Source: Deltaproteobacteria bacterium Ga0077550
GTDB lineage: Bacteria; Myxococcota_A; Polyangia; Nannocystales; Nannocystaceae
DNA: 51,757 bases
Assembly: GCA_001464385.1 (NCBI GenBank)
Contig: LNFB01000298.1
Location: 1-51,757 of the forward strand
Direction of reading: 5' to 3'
Under the pieces are notes generated by a model. The model saw nothing but the letters and a program-made list of their open reading frames with translations, made no database searches and was not told the DNA's origin. Below are positions 8,663 to 18,534 of the stretch, piece by piece. A program made the translations under genes and the position numbers. Each line of letters opens with the position of its first letter. Position 1 is the first letter of the stretch.

Positions 8663-9535
8663 TCACCGTCCGCGCTCGGCGAACACCGCGTCGAGCCACC
8701 CCATCACCGCGCGGATCTTCGGCACCCGCTGCTTCGCGCGGTGGACCACCAACCAGATCTCGCGCGGCGGAATCGGCCCGAGGTCGAGGGCGCCCACCTG
8801 CGACGGCTGCACCTCGACGACGCCCGCGAGCCGGCCCGCGAAGCGACGCGGCAGCACGGCGACGCCGATGCCGCCCTGGACGACGAGGCCGAGCGACTCG
8901 AGGTCCTCGACGAGCAGCCGTGGCGGCCGCGACGCGAAGGCACGATCGGCGTGGAGCTGCTCGGCGAGCTGCGCGATCGATCCGGTGAGCCCGAGCCACG
9001 GGACCTCGTCGTGCAGGGGGAGATCGGCGGCCGCGTAGACGCCGAAGTGCTCGGTCGCGAGCTTGCGGCCGACGAGCTCACCCTTGGCGGGCCGGGTCAT
9101 GCGCAGCGCGACGTCGGCGACGCCCGCCGACAGGCTGTCCTGCCGCGGGTTGGCGAGCACGCGCAGACGCAGCTGCGGGTAGCTGCGGTAGAAGCTCGCG
9201 AACCGCCGCGTCAGCACCCAGCGCACCAGCTCGCCGATCGTCGTGATCGTGACCTGGCCGCGGAGCTCCGGCGTGTTCTCGAGCGCAGCGCGGGCGGTCA
9301 GCGCGGCGTCGATCATCGGCTCGACCGCGGCGAGCACCGCGGCACCGCGATCGGTCAGGCGCATCGGCGTGCCGCGGAGCAGCAGCGGCGAGCCTGCGTC
9401 GTGCTCGAGCCGCGCGAGGTGTCGACTCACCGTCGACTGACTCACGCCGAGGCTCTTCGCGGCGGAGGTCAGGCTACCCTGGCGGACGATCGCCTCGAAG
9501 GTGCGGAACAGATCCCACTGGGTCTCGTCGGCCAT
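8663..9535 (-). CDS. LysR family transcriptional regulator
   Basis: 290 residues, the normal length for LysR proteins. The N-terminal winged helix-turn-helix is clear: FRTFEAIVRQGSLTSAAKSL then VSQSTVSRHLARLEHDAG and the wing ending PLLLRG. A linker helix and an effector-binding domain with two alpha/beta lobes follow (ITTIGELVRWVL; FGVYAAADLPL; GGIGVAVLPRRFAG). The ATG at 9535 gives the usual short N-terminus; an ATG at 9547 would add four residues. It is transcribed away from the thiolase gene at 9605, an arrangement in which LysR proteins commonly control the divergent gene, so it may regulate the thiolase-VOC-SDR-sigma operon (inference). The inducer is unknown. Confidence 0.92.
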   Translation of the reverse strand: MADETQWDLFRTFEAIVRQGSLTSAAKSLGVSQSTVSRHLARLEHDAGSPLLLRGTPMRLTDRGAAVLAAVEPMIDAALTARAALENTPELRGQVTITTIGELVRWVLTRRFASFYRSYPQLRLRVLANPRQDSLSAGVADVALRMTRPAKGELVGRKLATEHFGVYAAADLPLHDEVPWLGLTGSIAQLAEQLHADRAFASRPPRLLVEDLESLGLVVQGGIGVAVLPRRFAGRLAGVVEVQPSQVGALDLGPIPPREIWLVVHRAKQRVPKIRAVMGWLDAVFAERGR

Positions 9536-9604
9536 CCAGAAATGCATGGCTAGCATCCGGGGCCGGCGATTGTCATCCCTCGGGCGCCCACCCACGCTGG
9601 CGAC

Positions 9605-10840
<1,236 letters not shown>

Positions 10841-10918
10841 GTCGCGGATGGACGCGAAGCGCAGAATTCCAACCCGACCACGCATCCTTCTCGGGGGCCC
10901 GATCGTGGTGCACCCGAG

Positions 10919-11347
10919 ATGCCCACCGTCAGCACCTACCTCGACTTCGAGGGGCGCACCGAGCGCGCCTTCGCCTTCTACAAGGCCGTCTTCGGCACCG
11001 AGTACGCCGGGCCGATCCATCGCATCCGCGATCTGCCGCCCACGCCGGGCAAGGTCCTCACCAAGGAGCAGGGCGATCGGATCGCCCACATGGCGCTGCC
11101 GATCCTCGGCGGTCACCTCTTGATGGGCACGGACGTGCCGAAGGTCGCCCAGGGCAACAACGTGAGCGTCCATCTGCGCCCCGACACGCGCGAGGAGGGC
11201 GAGCGGTTGTTCGCCGCGCTGTCGAAGGACGGCGAGGTCGTCATGCCCCTGGCCGATCAGTTCTGGGGCGCGTACTTCGGGCAGCTCGTCGATCCGTTCG
11301 GTGTGCAGTGGCTGATCGAGCACGTGCCGGCCACGGGGGCCGCATGA
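10919..11347 (+). CDS. VOC family (PhnB-like) protein
   Basis: 142 residues with the fold pattern of the PhnB-type vicinal-oxygen-chelate superfamily: an N-terminal STYLDFEGRTERAFAFYKAVF strand-helix, a central MALPILGGHLLMGTDVP strand pair, and the C-terminal WGAYFGQLVDPFGVQWLIE motif ending in the strand that normally carries the last ligand. Members range from glyoxalase-like enzymes to binding proteins, and the chemistry cannot be told here. Its stop overlaps the start of the following SDR gene (ATGA), so the two are translationally coupled. Confidence 0.88.
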   Translation: MPTVSTYLDFEGRTERAFAFYKAVFGTEYAGPIHRIRDLPPTPGKVLTKEQGDRIAHMALPILGGHLLMGTDVPKVAQGNNVSVHLRPDTREEGERLFAALSKDGEVVMPLADQFWGAYFGQLVDPFGVQWLIEHVPATGAA

Positions 11348-12108
11348 GCGCCCTCGCCGAGTCCGAGCGCGCGCTCGCGAGTCAGAGGATCGTCGTCACC
11401 GGGGGCAGCCGAGGCCTCGGCCTGGGGATCGTCGAGGCGCTCGTCGCCCGCGGTGCCGACGTCACCGTCGTCGCGCGCACGGCCGGGCCCCTCGCCGAGG
11501 TGCAGGCGCGGCTCGGCGTCGCCACGATCGCGGGCGACGTCACCGATCCCGCCGTCGTCGATCGCGTGCTGTCGACGGCGCGCCCCGACGTGCTCGTCCT
11601 GAACGCGGGCGCCGGCGTGCCGATGGCCCCGCTGCACGAGCACACCTGGGAGAGCTTCAGCTCGACCTGGGAGCACGATGTGAAGGCCGGGTTCCTGTGG
11701 ATGCAGGCGGCCCTGCGCACGATGCAGCGCGGCCGCGTGCTGGTCGTGTCCAGCGGCGCCGCCGTCGGCGGCTCGCCGCTGTCGGGCGGCTACGCGGGCG
11801 CCAAGCGCATGCTGTGGTGGATGGCCGACTACGCCAACGCGTGCGCGGCGGAGCTCGACCGCGAGCTGCGGTTCCAGACGCTGATCCCCGCGCAGTTGTT
11901 CGGCGACACCGCGTTCGGTCATGCGGTCGCGAGCGCGTACGCCCGTCGCAAGGGCGTCCCGGTGGAGGCGTTCCTCGCCGGCTTCGGCGGGCCTTGTTCC
12001 GCCCGCGAGTTCGGCGAGCACGTCGCGACCGTGCTCGTCGATTCGCGGCATCGCGCGGCGAAGGCGTTCACGATCAAGGGCGACACCGGACTGCAAGCGG
12101 TACCCTGA
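11344..12108 (+). CDS. Short-chain dehydrogenase/reductase (SDR)
   Basis: 254 residues, the usual size of a classical SDR. It shows the NAD(P)-binding TGGSRGLG (19-26), the NAG motif in LVLNAGAG (85-91), catalytic Ser at 136-137, and Tyr150-x3-Lys154 in GYAGAK. An Arg after the second strand (VVARTAG) leans toward NADP(H). The start codon overlaps the VOC stop by four bases, and the sigma factor begins five bases after its stop, so all belong to one transcript. With the thiolase upstream, the pair could act on a hydroxyacyl or ketoacyl substrate, but this is inference. Confidence 0.92.
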   Translation: MSALAESERALASQRIVVTGGSRGLGLGIVEALVARGADVTVVARTAGPLAEVQARLGVATIAGDVTDPAVVDRVLSTARPDVLVLNAGAGVPMAPLHEHTWESFSSTWEHDVKAGFLWMQAALRTMQRGRVLVVSSGAAVGGSPLSGGYAGAKRMLWWMADYANACAAELDRELRFQTLIPAQLFGDTAFGHAVASAYARRKGVPVEAFLAGFGGPCSAREFGEHVATVLVDSRHRAAKAFTIKGDTGLQAVP

Positions 12109-12113
12109 CGTCG

Positions 12114-13010
12114 ATGTTGCCGACCGACACCGCCCTCGACGAGCAGCGCGCGGCCCGGGATCGATTCCTCGCGCTGGTCGCCGAGGTGCGCCCCGATCTG
12201 CACCGCTACTGCGCGCGCATGACCGGCTCGGTGAGCGACGGCGAGGACGTCGTGCAGGACACGCTCGCGCGGGCGTACTTCCTGTTGCCCGAGCTGCCGG
12301 CGCTGCCCGAGGTCCGGCCGTGGCTGTTCCGCGTCGCCCACCACCGCGCGATCGACTTCCTGCGCCGCTACGATCGGCGGATGGGCGAGCCCCTCGCCGA
12401 CGATGGGCCGGCGATCGACGGGCCCCAAGCGGCCGACGACGCGATCGCGAGGGCAGACGCGGTCGCGTCGGCGCTGTCGCGCTTCGTCGAGCTGCCGCCG
12501 GTCCCACGCAGCTGCGTCATCCTGAAGGACGTGCTCGGGCACTCGCTCGAGGAGATCGCGGGGTTGCTCGAGCTGGGCCTGCCGGCGGTGAAGGCCGCGC
12601 TGCACCGCGGGCGCGCGCGCCTGCGGCAGGCGTCGCCCGAGCCCGAGGCGCCGGTGCCCGCCGCCTCGCCGGCGGTCGCGCGCTACATCGCCCTGTTCAA
12701 CGCGCGAGACTGGGACGGCTTCCGCGCGCTGCTCGCCGACGACGTCCGCCTCGACGTCGTCTCCCGCGCGCAGCGTCGCGGCCGTCGCGAGGTCGGCGAG
12801 TACGTCCACAACTACAGCCGGCGGGACGACTGGCACCTGCGCCCCGCGGTACTCGACGGCCGCGAGGTCGTCGCGGTGCTGCGTCACGCCGACGCTGTCG
12901 CCCCGGCGTACTTCGTCGAGCTCACCTTCGTGGACGGGCGCGTCGCGTCGATCCGCGACTTCCGCTACGTGCCGTACATCGCGACCGACGCGCGGCTGGT
13001 GTTGACGTAG
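12114..13010 (+). CDS. ECF sigma factor with C-terminal SnoaL-like domain
   Basis: 298 residues. The first 180 hold sigma region 2 (EDVVQDTLARAYFLLPEL, RPWLFRVAHHRAIDFLRRY) and region 4 (VLGHSLEEIAGLLELGLPAVKAALHRGRARLR). From about residue 190 to the end there is an NTF2/SnoaL-like extension (ARYIALFNARDWDGFRALLADDVRLD, with the closing strand FVDGRVASIRDFRYVPYI). Such tails in ECF41- and ECF56-like sigma factors modulate activity and often replace an anti-sigma factor. None is encoded next to it, in agreement. It closes the thiolase operon and converges on the kinase gene, with 3 bases between the stops. Confidence 0.9.
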   Translation: MLPTDTALDEQRAARDRFLALVAEVRPDLHRYCARMTGSVSDGEDVVQDTLARAYFLLPELPALPEVRPWLFRVAHHRAIDFLRRYDRRMGEPLADDGPAIDGPQAADDAIARADAVASALSRFVELPPVPRSCVILKDVLGHSLEEIAGLLELGLPAVKAALHRGRARLRQASPEPEAPVPAASPAVARYIALFNARDWDGFRALLADDVRLDVVSRAQRRGRREVGEYVHNYSRRDDWHLRPAVLDGREVVAVLRHADAVAPAYFVELTFVDGRVASIRDFRYVPYIATDARLVLT

Positions 13011-13013
13011 CGT

Positions 13014-14627
13014 TCACCGCGGCAGATCGCGGCAGTACAGCCCAGCGAGCCGGACCGTGTCCTCGGCAACGACGGCCTGCTGCGATCCGAGGTGCAGGAC
13101 GATGCGGCCGACGCCCACGTGCGACTCACCGCGGGCGAGCTCGGTCCAGGTCACGCCATCGGCGGAGTAGCGGAACGTCACGATGTCGGTGCGGTGCTCG
13201 CGATCCTCGATCTCCAGGCGCAGGAACCGGGCCTGGGCGAGGTCGATGGTTCGCGCATCGCGGCTGGCGTTGGGCAGCTGCCCGAACGCGACGCCGGAGC
13301 CGAACACGAGGAGCCCGGCCATGCCTTCGTACTGCTCGTTCTCGACGCCGAGGCTGAACTCGTGGTGCTCGGCAGCCGTAGGGTACGCGGCGACCTCGAG
13401 CTCGATCGCGACGTCCTGGAACGACATCAGCGGATCGAAGATCTGCGCGGTGCGGTAGCTCCACGGCGCGACCGGGAGGTCGAGCGAGAGCGTGCCGCCG
13501 TCGCGCTCGAACGGCGCGTTGTAGAGCCACGTCCACTGCGGACCCAGGAGGTTCGGCACGACCGCGAGCGTGTCGCCGTCGACCGTGAGCCGGGGCCTGG
13601 CGTCCGACGGGGCCTCGGGCGCACGCGTCGCCCCCCAAGCGATGACGCCGGCCGCCGACGCACCGGCGAGCACGACCGCAGGGACCCACGCGCGACGCCG
13701 TCGCACCCCTCGCAGTCGCGTCGCGACCTCCGCGAGCGAGGGCCAGCGCGCGCTGGGATCGGCCGCGAGCCCGCGACGCAGCACCGACCACACGCCACGC
13801 GGGATCGCACCGGCCCGCGTGGCCCCGCCGACCGGCCGGCCCGAGAACGGCGGCGCGCCGGCGATCGCCTCGTACAGCGCGACGCACAGCGCGAACTGAT
13901 CCGACGCCGGCGAGGGCCGGCCGCCCGTCCACAGCTCGGGGGCCATGTAGCGCGGCGTGCCGAGCACCTCGTCGTCGCGCGTGATCGCGTCGTCGTCGCG
14001 GACCTCGATGCTGCTCGGCTCGTCGTCGGCGTCCCCCGGAGCGCCGCCCGCGGGCGCGCGCGCGAGGCCGAAGTCGATGAGCCGCGGCTCGCCGCCGGCA
14101 TCGACCAGGACGTTGTCGGGCTTGACGTCGCGGTGCACGAGCCCGGCGCAGTGCGAGGCGTGCAGGCCGTCGGCGCAGCGGGCGAACACCTCGAGCACGC
14201 GATCGAGCGCCGGCCGCTCGCGGGCGATCCACTCGCGCAGCGTGGGCCCGGTGATGCACTCCATCACCACGAACACCTCGCCGACGTCCGTGCGACCGAC
14301 CTCGAACACGCTGACGACGTTGCGGTGGCGAAGGGCGGCGAGGCTCTCGGCCTCGCGCTGCAGGCGGGCGCGGCCGGCCGGGTCGTCGCTGCGCGCGTGG
14401 AGCTTGATCGCGACCTCGCGCTTGAGATCGGGATCGAAGGCGAGGTACACGACGCCCATGCCGCCACGACCGAGCTGGCGCACGATCTCGAAGCGACCGA
14501 GGTGCACCGGCGGTGCGTCGTCGAACAGCGCCCGTGCGATCACCCCGAGGGTGCGCGGCACGGTCCCAGGGTCGACGGACGACACCCCACGAGCGTAGCA
14601 GCCCGCGGGCGAGTCATCTCCCGGCAT
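13014..14627 (-). CDS. Serine/threonine kinase with C-terminal lectin-like (DUF1349-like) sensor domain
   Basis: 537 residues from the ATG at 14627; a GTG at 14585 giving 523 residues is also plausible because the first 14 residues look non-coding. Kinase domain: GRGGMG (53-58), Lys75, HRDVKPDN (165-172), DFG (185-187), GTPRYMAPE (223-231). An acidic insert lies in the activation loop (195-220). One transmembrane helix at 312-333 is followed by an outward-facing beta-rich region (345-537) with features of DUF1349/concanavalin-like folds (WTWLYNAPFERDGG, FRYSADGVTWTEL). This would make it a receptor-like kinase reading an extracytoplasmic ligand, possibly a glycan (inference). It starts 7 bases after the ECF sigma stop and is likely coupled to it. 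Confidence 0.9.
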   Translation of the reverse strand: MPGDDSPAGCYARGVSSVDPGTVPRTLGVIARALFDDAPPVHLGRFEIVRQLGRGGMGVVYLAFDPDLKREVAIKLHARSDDPAGRARLQREAESLAALRHRNVVSVFEVGRTDVGEVFVVMECITGPTLREWIARERPALDRVLEVFARCADGLHASHCAGLVHRDVKPDNVLVDAGGEPRLIDFGLARAPAGGAPGDADDEPSSIEVRDDDAITRDDEVLGTPRYMAPELWTGGRPSPASDQFALCVALYEAIAGAPPFSGRPVGGATRAGAIPRGVWSVLRRGLAADPSARWPSLAEVATRLRGVRRRRAWVPAVVLAGASAAGVIAWGATRAPEAPSDARPRLTVDGDTLAVVPNLLGPQWTWLYNAPFERDGGTLSLDLPVAPWSYRTAQIFDPLMSFQDVAIELEVAAYPTAAEHHEFSLGVENEQYEGMAGLLVFGSGVAFGQLPNASRDARTIDLAQARFLRLEIEDREHRTDIVTFRYSADGVTWTELARGESHVGVGRIVLHLGSQQAVVAEDTVRLAGLYCRDLPR

Positions 14628-14634
14628 CGCGCGG

Positions 14635-15207
14635 CTACTTCACGCTGTCGCGGAGCATCGCCGCCCAGCGCTCGAGGTCGTCGAAGTCGGACGCCGGTCG
14701 CTTGGGGAAGCGCTTGGACAGCGAGGCACGCAGGCGCTCGCGCGCGACCGTCAGCCGCGTTCGCGCCGAGCTCGCGCTGATGCCGAGGACCGCCGCGAGC
14801 TCCTCGGAGGTGAAGCCCTCCCAGTAGTGCAGCTCGATCGTCACCTGCAGATCGAACGGCAAGACCTGCAGCGCCGTCAGCAGGCTCCGGCGCGCGCGCA
14901 GGTGGGTGCTGGAGGCCGCGTCGACGTCGGCGACCGCGGTGATCGAGTCGTCGAAGTCGGGTCGACGCCGCTTGAACGTCTCGCGCATCACGTTCCGGGC
15001 GATGCCGAAGAGGAACGCCCGCGGCGCGGTCTCGATCGCCGCGGCCCGCAGGAACCGCATGAACACCTCCTGCGTGAGGTCCTCGGCGGACTCCGGTACC
15101 TTCGCCCGGAAGAAGCGCAGCACGGCGGGGGCGTGGCGCTCGAACAGCGCCTTGCCGGCCCTCTGGTCGCCTGCGCGCCAGCGATCCCACAGCTCCACGT
15201 CGGGCAT
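14635..15207 (-). CDS. ECF-type RNA polymerase sigma factor
   Basis: 190 residues, a minimal two-domain sigma. Region 2 includes AEDLTQEVFMRFLRA and PRAFLFGIARNVMRETFKR; region 4 includes LPFDLQVTIELHYWEGFTSE, EELAAVLGISASSARTRLTVARERL. The motif TIELHYWEG is typical of the myxobacterial ECF group that sits beside Ser/Thr kinase genes. The frame is open upstream, but the ATG at 15207 gives the normal start just before the first helix; a GTG at 15219 is an alternative. The kinase gene follows after 7 bases, implying that the kinase and sigma act in one signalling chain. Confidence 0.92.
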   Translation of the reverse strand: MPDVELWDRWRAGDQRAGKALFERHAPAVLRFFRAKVPESAEDLTQEVFMRFLRAAAIETAPRAFLFGIARNVMRETFKRRRPDFDDSITAVADVDAASSTHLRARRSLLTALQVLPFDLQVTIELHYWEGFTSEELAAVLGISASSARTRLTVARERLRASLSKRFPKRPASDFDDLERWAAMLRDSVK

Positions 15208-15373
15208 CGCCGCGGTCACCGCGAGGGGCAGGGTAGCACGCGGTCCGCGAACGCGGATTCCGCCGCGAATTCGCGCGGCGAAGAAAACTCCGACAGCTCG
15301 CCCGGTCCGCGCCACTTCGGTGGTGCGAGCGCGCTGTGGGCCCAACGCCCGAGCTCCGCGCGCGGGAGCAGCC
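15208..15373 (-). promoter_or_regulatory. Divergent intergenic region between ECF sigma and GH5 genes
   Basis: 166 non-coding bases separate the divergent starts of the ECF sigma gene (15207, minus) and the glycoside hydrolase lipoprotein gene (15374, plus). It must hold both promoters. It contains a local AT-richer patch (cgaagaaaactccgaca, around 15279-15295) that stands out from the GC-rich surroundings, but I cannot assign -35 and -10 boxes. Autoregulation by the sigma factor is possible but not shown. Confidence 0.4.
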
Positions 15374-16615
15374 ATGCGAAACCAAGCGAAGTCCGGCCTG
15401 TGGTGGTGGTGCTGCTGCGTCGCGGCCTGCACGAACGGTAGCGGCGGCACCACGGGGATCGCCTCGTTCGGAGGCTCGGTGACCGGCGAGGTCGAGGGCT
15501 CGGACGTCGGGGACCCCGACGGGAGCAGCGGCCCGGGCTCGGGCGCCACCGCGTCGGGCACCGCCTCGGCGACGACCGCAGCGCCCGGCGAGTCCACGGG
15601 CGGTGCCTCGGACACCGCGTCCGGCGAGACCGCGCCCGGGGACACCGACGATCCCCCGCCCGACGGGTGGCTCTACACCGAGGGCAACCACATCTACGCG
15701 CCCGACGGGAGCGTGTGGCACGGCCGCGGTGCCAACCTCCACGACACGCGCTCGTGCGACGCGTGCACCTTCTTCGACCCCGACGTCGGTGAGGTGTTGC
15801 GCCGCGTCGACGAGCTCGTCGACGTCTGGGGCGCGAACTTCATCCGCCTCGATCTCGAGAGCTACGCCGACGGCGGCGGCCGCCTGCACTGGCGATCGGT
15901 CCACGACGATCCGGCGTACCTCGCCGATCTGCACACCATCGTCGATCACATTGCGACCAAGCCCGGCGTGTACGTGCTGATGTCGCTGTGGATCGACCCG
16001 GGCCACTCCGAGATGGGCTGGCCGACCGCGGCGACGCAGGATACCTGGCGCCTGCTCGCCTCCGAGTTCGCGGAACAGCCGCGCGCGCTGTTCGGTCTGG
16101 TCAACGAGCCCGAGTACAACTTCGACGGCGCGCTCGATCCGGAGGTGTGGCAGGCGATGGACGACACCGTCGCGGCGATCCGCGAGGTCGAGGACCAGCT
16201 CGGCACCCCGCACCACGTCGTCACGGTGCAGGGCACCGGTGGTTGGGCGCGTCGGCTCGACTACTACGTGACCCACCCGATCACCGCGGGCGGCGGAGAC
16301 AACGTCGCGTACGAGGTCCACGTCTACGATCCCGCCTCGACGTTCCAGTCCGGTTGGGTCGAGCCCGCGGCCACCCTGCCGGTGGTGATCGGCGAGTTCG
16401 GCGACGCCGAGGGCTACATGACGCTCGACGACGTGGCCGCGCTGTTCGACGAGGCCGAGTCGTTGGAGATCCCCTACCTCGCGTGGACCTTCCACATGCG
16501 CTGCTCGCCGAACCTCCTGGTCGATCACTCGGGCGGTGCCTGTGGCGAGGGCATGCCGCTCGAGCCGACCACGTTCGGCACCGTCCTGCAGGACCGGCTC
16601 GCGCAGCCGTACTGA
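15374..16615 (+). CDS. Secreted lipoprotein glycoside hydrolase, GH5 (cellulase-like)
   Basis: 413 residues. A short basic leader, an unusual WWWCCC stretch and a lipobox ending VAAC (Cys19) indicate a lipoprotein, followed by a Gly/Ser/Thr/Asp-rich linker of about 75 residues. The catalytic TIM-barrel starts near residue 98 (LYTEGNHIYAPDGSVWHGRGANLH, the usual GH5 entry strand). The acid/base Glu245 lies in LVNEPEYN and the nucleophile Glu341 in VVIGEFGDAEG, matching clan A hydrolases; HVYDP (316-320) gives the substrate-site His. It probably hydrolyses a beta-glucan or beta-mannan at the cell surface; the exact substrate is not readable. Start: ATG with GGGAGCA upstream. The next gene follows after 26 bases. 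Confidence 0.88.
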   Translation: MRNQAKSGLWWWCCCVAACTNGSGGTTGIASFGGSVTGEVEGSDVGDPDGSSGPGSGATASGTASATTAAPGESTGGASDTASGETAPGDTDDPPPDGWLYTEGNHIYAPDGSVWHGRGANLHDTRSCDACTFFDPDVGEVLRRVDELVDVWGANFIRLDLESYADGGGRLHWRSVHDDPAYLADLHTIVDHIATKPGVYVLMSLWIDPGHSEMGWPTAATQDTWRLLASEFAEQPRALFGLVNEPEYNFDGALDPEVWQAMDDTVAAIREVEDQLGTPHHVVTVQGTGGWARRLDYYVTHPITAGGGDNVAYEVHVYDPASTFQSGWVEPAATLPVVIGEFGDAEGYMTLDDVAALFDEAESLEIPYLAWTFHMRCSPNLLVDHSGGACGEGMPLEPTTFGTVLQDRLAQPY

Positions 16616-16641
16616 ACCCCAACACCTCGGATCCCACCACC

Positions 16642-18534
16642 ATGACCCGTCGATCGATCCCCGCTCCCCATCGCTCCCCCGCGCGCGGAGGCGCGTTCGT
16701 CTCCGCCGTGCTGACGCTCGCGTGCGCGGCCTGCAGCGGCGACTCCTCCGGGTCCGGATCCGAGGGCGCGGCGTCGTTCGGCCCCGCGAGCGAGGGCGGT
16801 GCCACCGAGGGCGCCGCCGATTCCAGCGGCGCGGGCTCCCAGGGCGTCGATGCCTCGAGCGGCACGGGTGGCACCGACGACACGAGCCCCGGGTCCGAGA
16901 GCGCCGCCGACACCGGCGTGCCCGGTGACTTCCCGCCCGCCGACGATCTCGGCGAGGTGATGATCGTCCCCAACCGCGACAGCGTCGTGCTGGTGGTCCC
17001 CGCGGTCGATGGCGCCGAGGACTACCGCGTGTTCGTGGTCGACGAGGGCGTGGAGGTCACCGCGGCCGACGACGGCACCGAGGTGGTGACCGGCGCGACG
17101 ATCTTCTGCGCCGGACGCGAGCAACACGCGGTGCCGGCGACGGCGACCAGCAACCCGGTGCTCCGGCGCATCGAGATCACCGGCGTCACCGACACGACCA
17201 CGTTCGTCGTCGAGGCGCTCGATCGGGCCTGCCCGTTCCCCGGCGTGCTCGGCCGCGCCGACTACGACCTCGACGCCGGCGCCGCGGTCGACCAGGGCTT
17301 CGACACGCCGGCCACCTTCCCCGTGCGCAGCGAGGCGAGCCTGCGCGAGGTCTACGGCAACCTGCTCGTCAACGCGCAGGGGCCAGGGCCGCGGATGGCC
17401 GAGCCCGCCGCCCCCAACGCGCCGGTGGTGCTCGCCCGCGCCTTCGTCGACGCGACGCCCACCGGCACCGACGAGCAACCGTTGGCGTGGTTCGACGACT
17501 TCGACGACGACAGCGATCAGTTCGAGTGGGCCGAGAAGTACAACCCGTCGTGCTACCCCGAGGGCGAGCGGCTCGAGAGCGATCGCTACAACCTCTATGC
17601 GTGCGGCACCGACGGGCTCGCTGGATCCGACGGCGCCTCGCAGGCGCTCGTCGACCGCGGCCAGCTCACCACGTTCGTGCCCGATTGGGCCCAGGAGGTG
17701 TTCGGCACCAACATGCTCGTGCCCAAGGAGGCGGCGCACGTGTCCGACACCGACTACCTCCACGTGACGTTCGAGGTGAACGCAGGACCGAGCGCGCGAC
17801 GCTACTGGTGGTTCAGCCTGTGCGGCGCCGAGACGCCGGGGGAGACCTTCGCCGCCGACGGCTCGCTCGCGGCGACCATGCAGCTGACCCCGTTCTTCTA
17901 CCTCGCCGACGGCCTCAATCCGTACGTCGAAGGGTTGAACTGCCTGCAGATCTTCGAGTTCGTGGGCGGCTACTACGAGCTGCCGGCACCCGGCGCCAGC
18001 TCTGCGGTGCCCGAGGCCGCGATCAAGATCCTCGTCAACGCGCCGTATGGTCACGACGCGGCCAACTCGCGGGACAACGTCGTCGACGTCGGCCCCAACC
18101 AGTACGGGACCGACGGCGAGAACTGCGACGGCTGCGGGTGGTTCCGCACCCAGGACGCCGACGGCACCCTCACCGGCGAGCTGCTCGACGCGGTGCTCCG
18201 GCTGGCGCCGCGCCTCGAGGTCGATCTCTACATCCGCCGCGATCGCGTGGCGGTGTACATCGACGACGAGTTCCGCGTGTGCAGCGACTTCGCCGAGACC
18301 CCGCTGACGATGGCCGACGGTGCGCTGGGCTTCGGCCACGTGCTCTACCACTCGACCGCGGAGAAGGGTGACCTCACCCGATCCGACTGGGACCACTCGG
18401 GGATGCTCGCGTATCTGTCGATCCTCCCGTGGATCGATCAGCGCAAGTGGGACAACCTCGGCTTCGAAGAGGGCGTCGCGGCCCCGGCGGACCTCGACGA
18501 GTCGCGGTGCTGGGACGAGCACCGGCCGTGGTGA
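16642..18534 (+). CDS. Large exported lipoprotein, function unknown (lectin-like C-terminus)
   Basis: 630 residues: a twin-Arg-containing basic leader, hydrophobic core and lipobox ending CAAC (about residue 31), a linker of Ser/Gly/Glu/Thr to about residue 95, then two beta-rich regions. The first (100-280) has Ig/fibronectin-like alternation (VVLVVPAVDGAEDYRVFVVDEG). The second begins with LAWFDDFDDDSDQFEW near 285, a motif like the first strand of concanavalin A-like glucanase folds, and includes many aromatic and Cys residues plus VDLYIRRDRVAVYIDDEFRVC. It may be a carbohydrate-binding or lytic surface protein working with the GH5 enzyme upstream (inference). Its stop overlaps the GTG start of the peroxidase. 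Confidence 0.75.
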   Translation: MTRRSIPAPHRSPARGGAFVSAVLTLACAACSGDSSGSGSEGAASFGPASEGGATEGAADSSGAGSQGVDASSGTGGTDDTSPGSESAADTGVPGDFPPADDLGEVMIVPNRDSVVLVVPAVDGAEDYRVFVVDEGVEVTAADDGTEVVTGATIFCAGREQHAVPATATSNPVLRRIEITGVTDTTTFVVEALDRACPFPGVLGRADYDLDAGAAVDQGFDTPATFPVRSEASLREVYGNLLVNAQGPGPRMAEPAAPNAPVVLARAFVDATPTGTDEQPLAWFDDFDDDSDQFEWAEKYNPSCYPEGERLESDRYNLYACGTDGLAGSDGASQALVDRGQLTTFVPDWAQEVFGTNMLVPKEAAHVSDTDYLHVTFEVNAGPSARRYWWFSLCGAETPGETFAADGSLAATMQLTPFFYLADGLNPYVEGLNCLQIFEFVGGYYELPAPGASSAVPEAAIKILVNAPYGHDAANSRDNVVDVGPNQYGTDGENCDGCGWFRTQDADGTLTGELLDAVLRLAPRLEVDLYIRRDRVAVYIDDEFRVCSDFAETPLTMADGALGFGHVLYHSTAEKGDLTRSDWDHSGMLAYLSILPWIDQRKWDNLGFEEGVAAPADLDESRCWDEHRPW

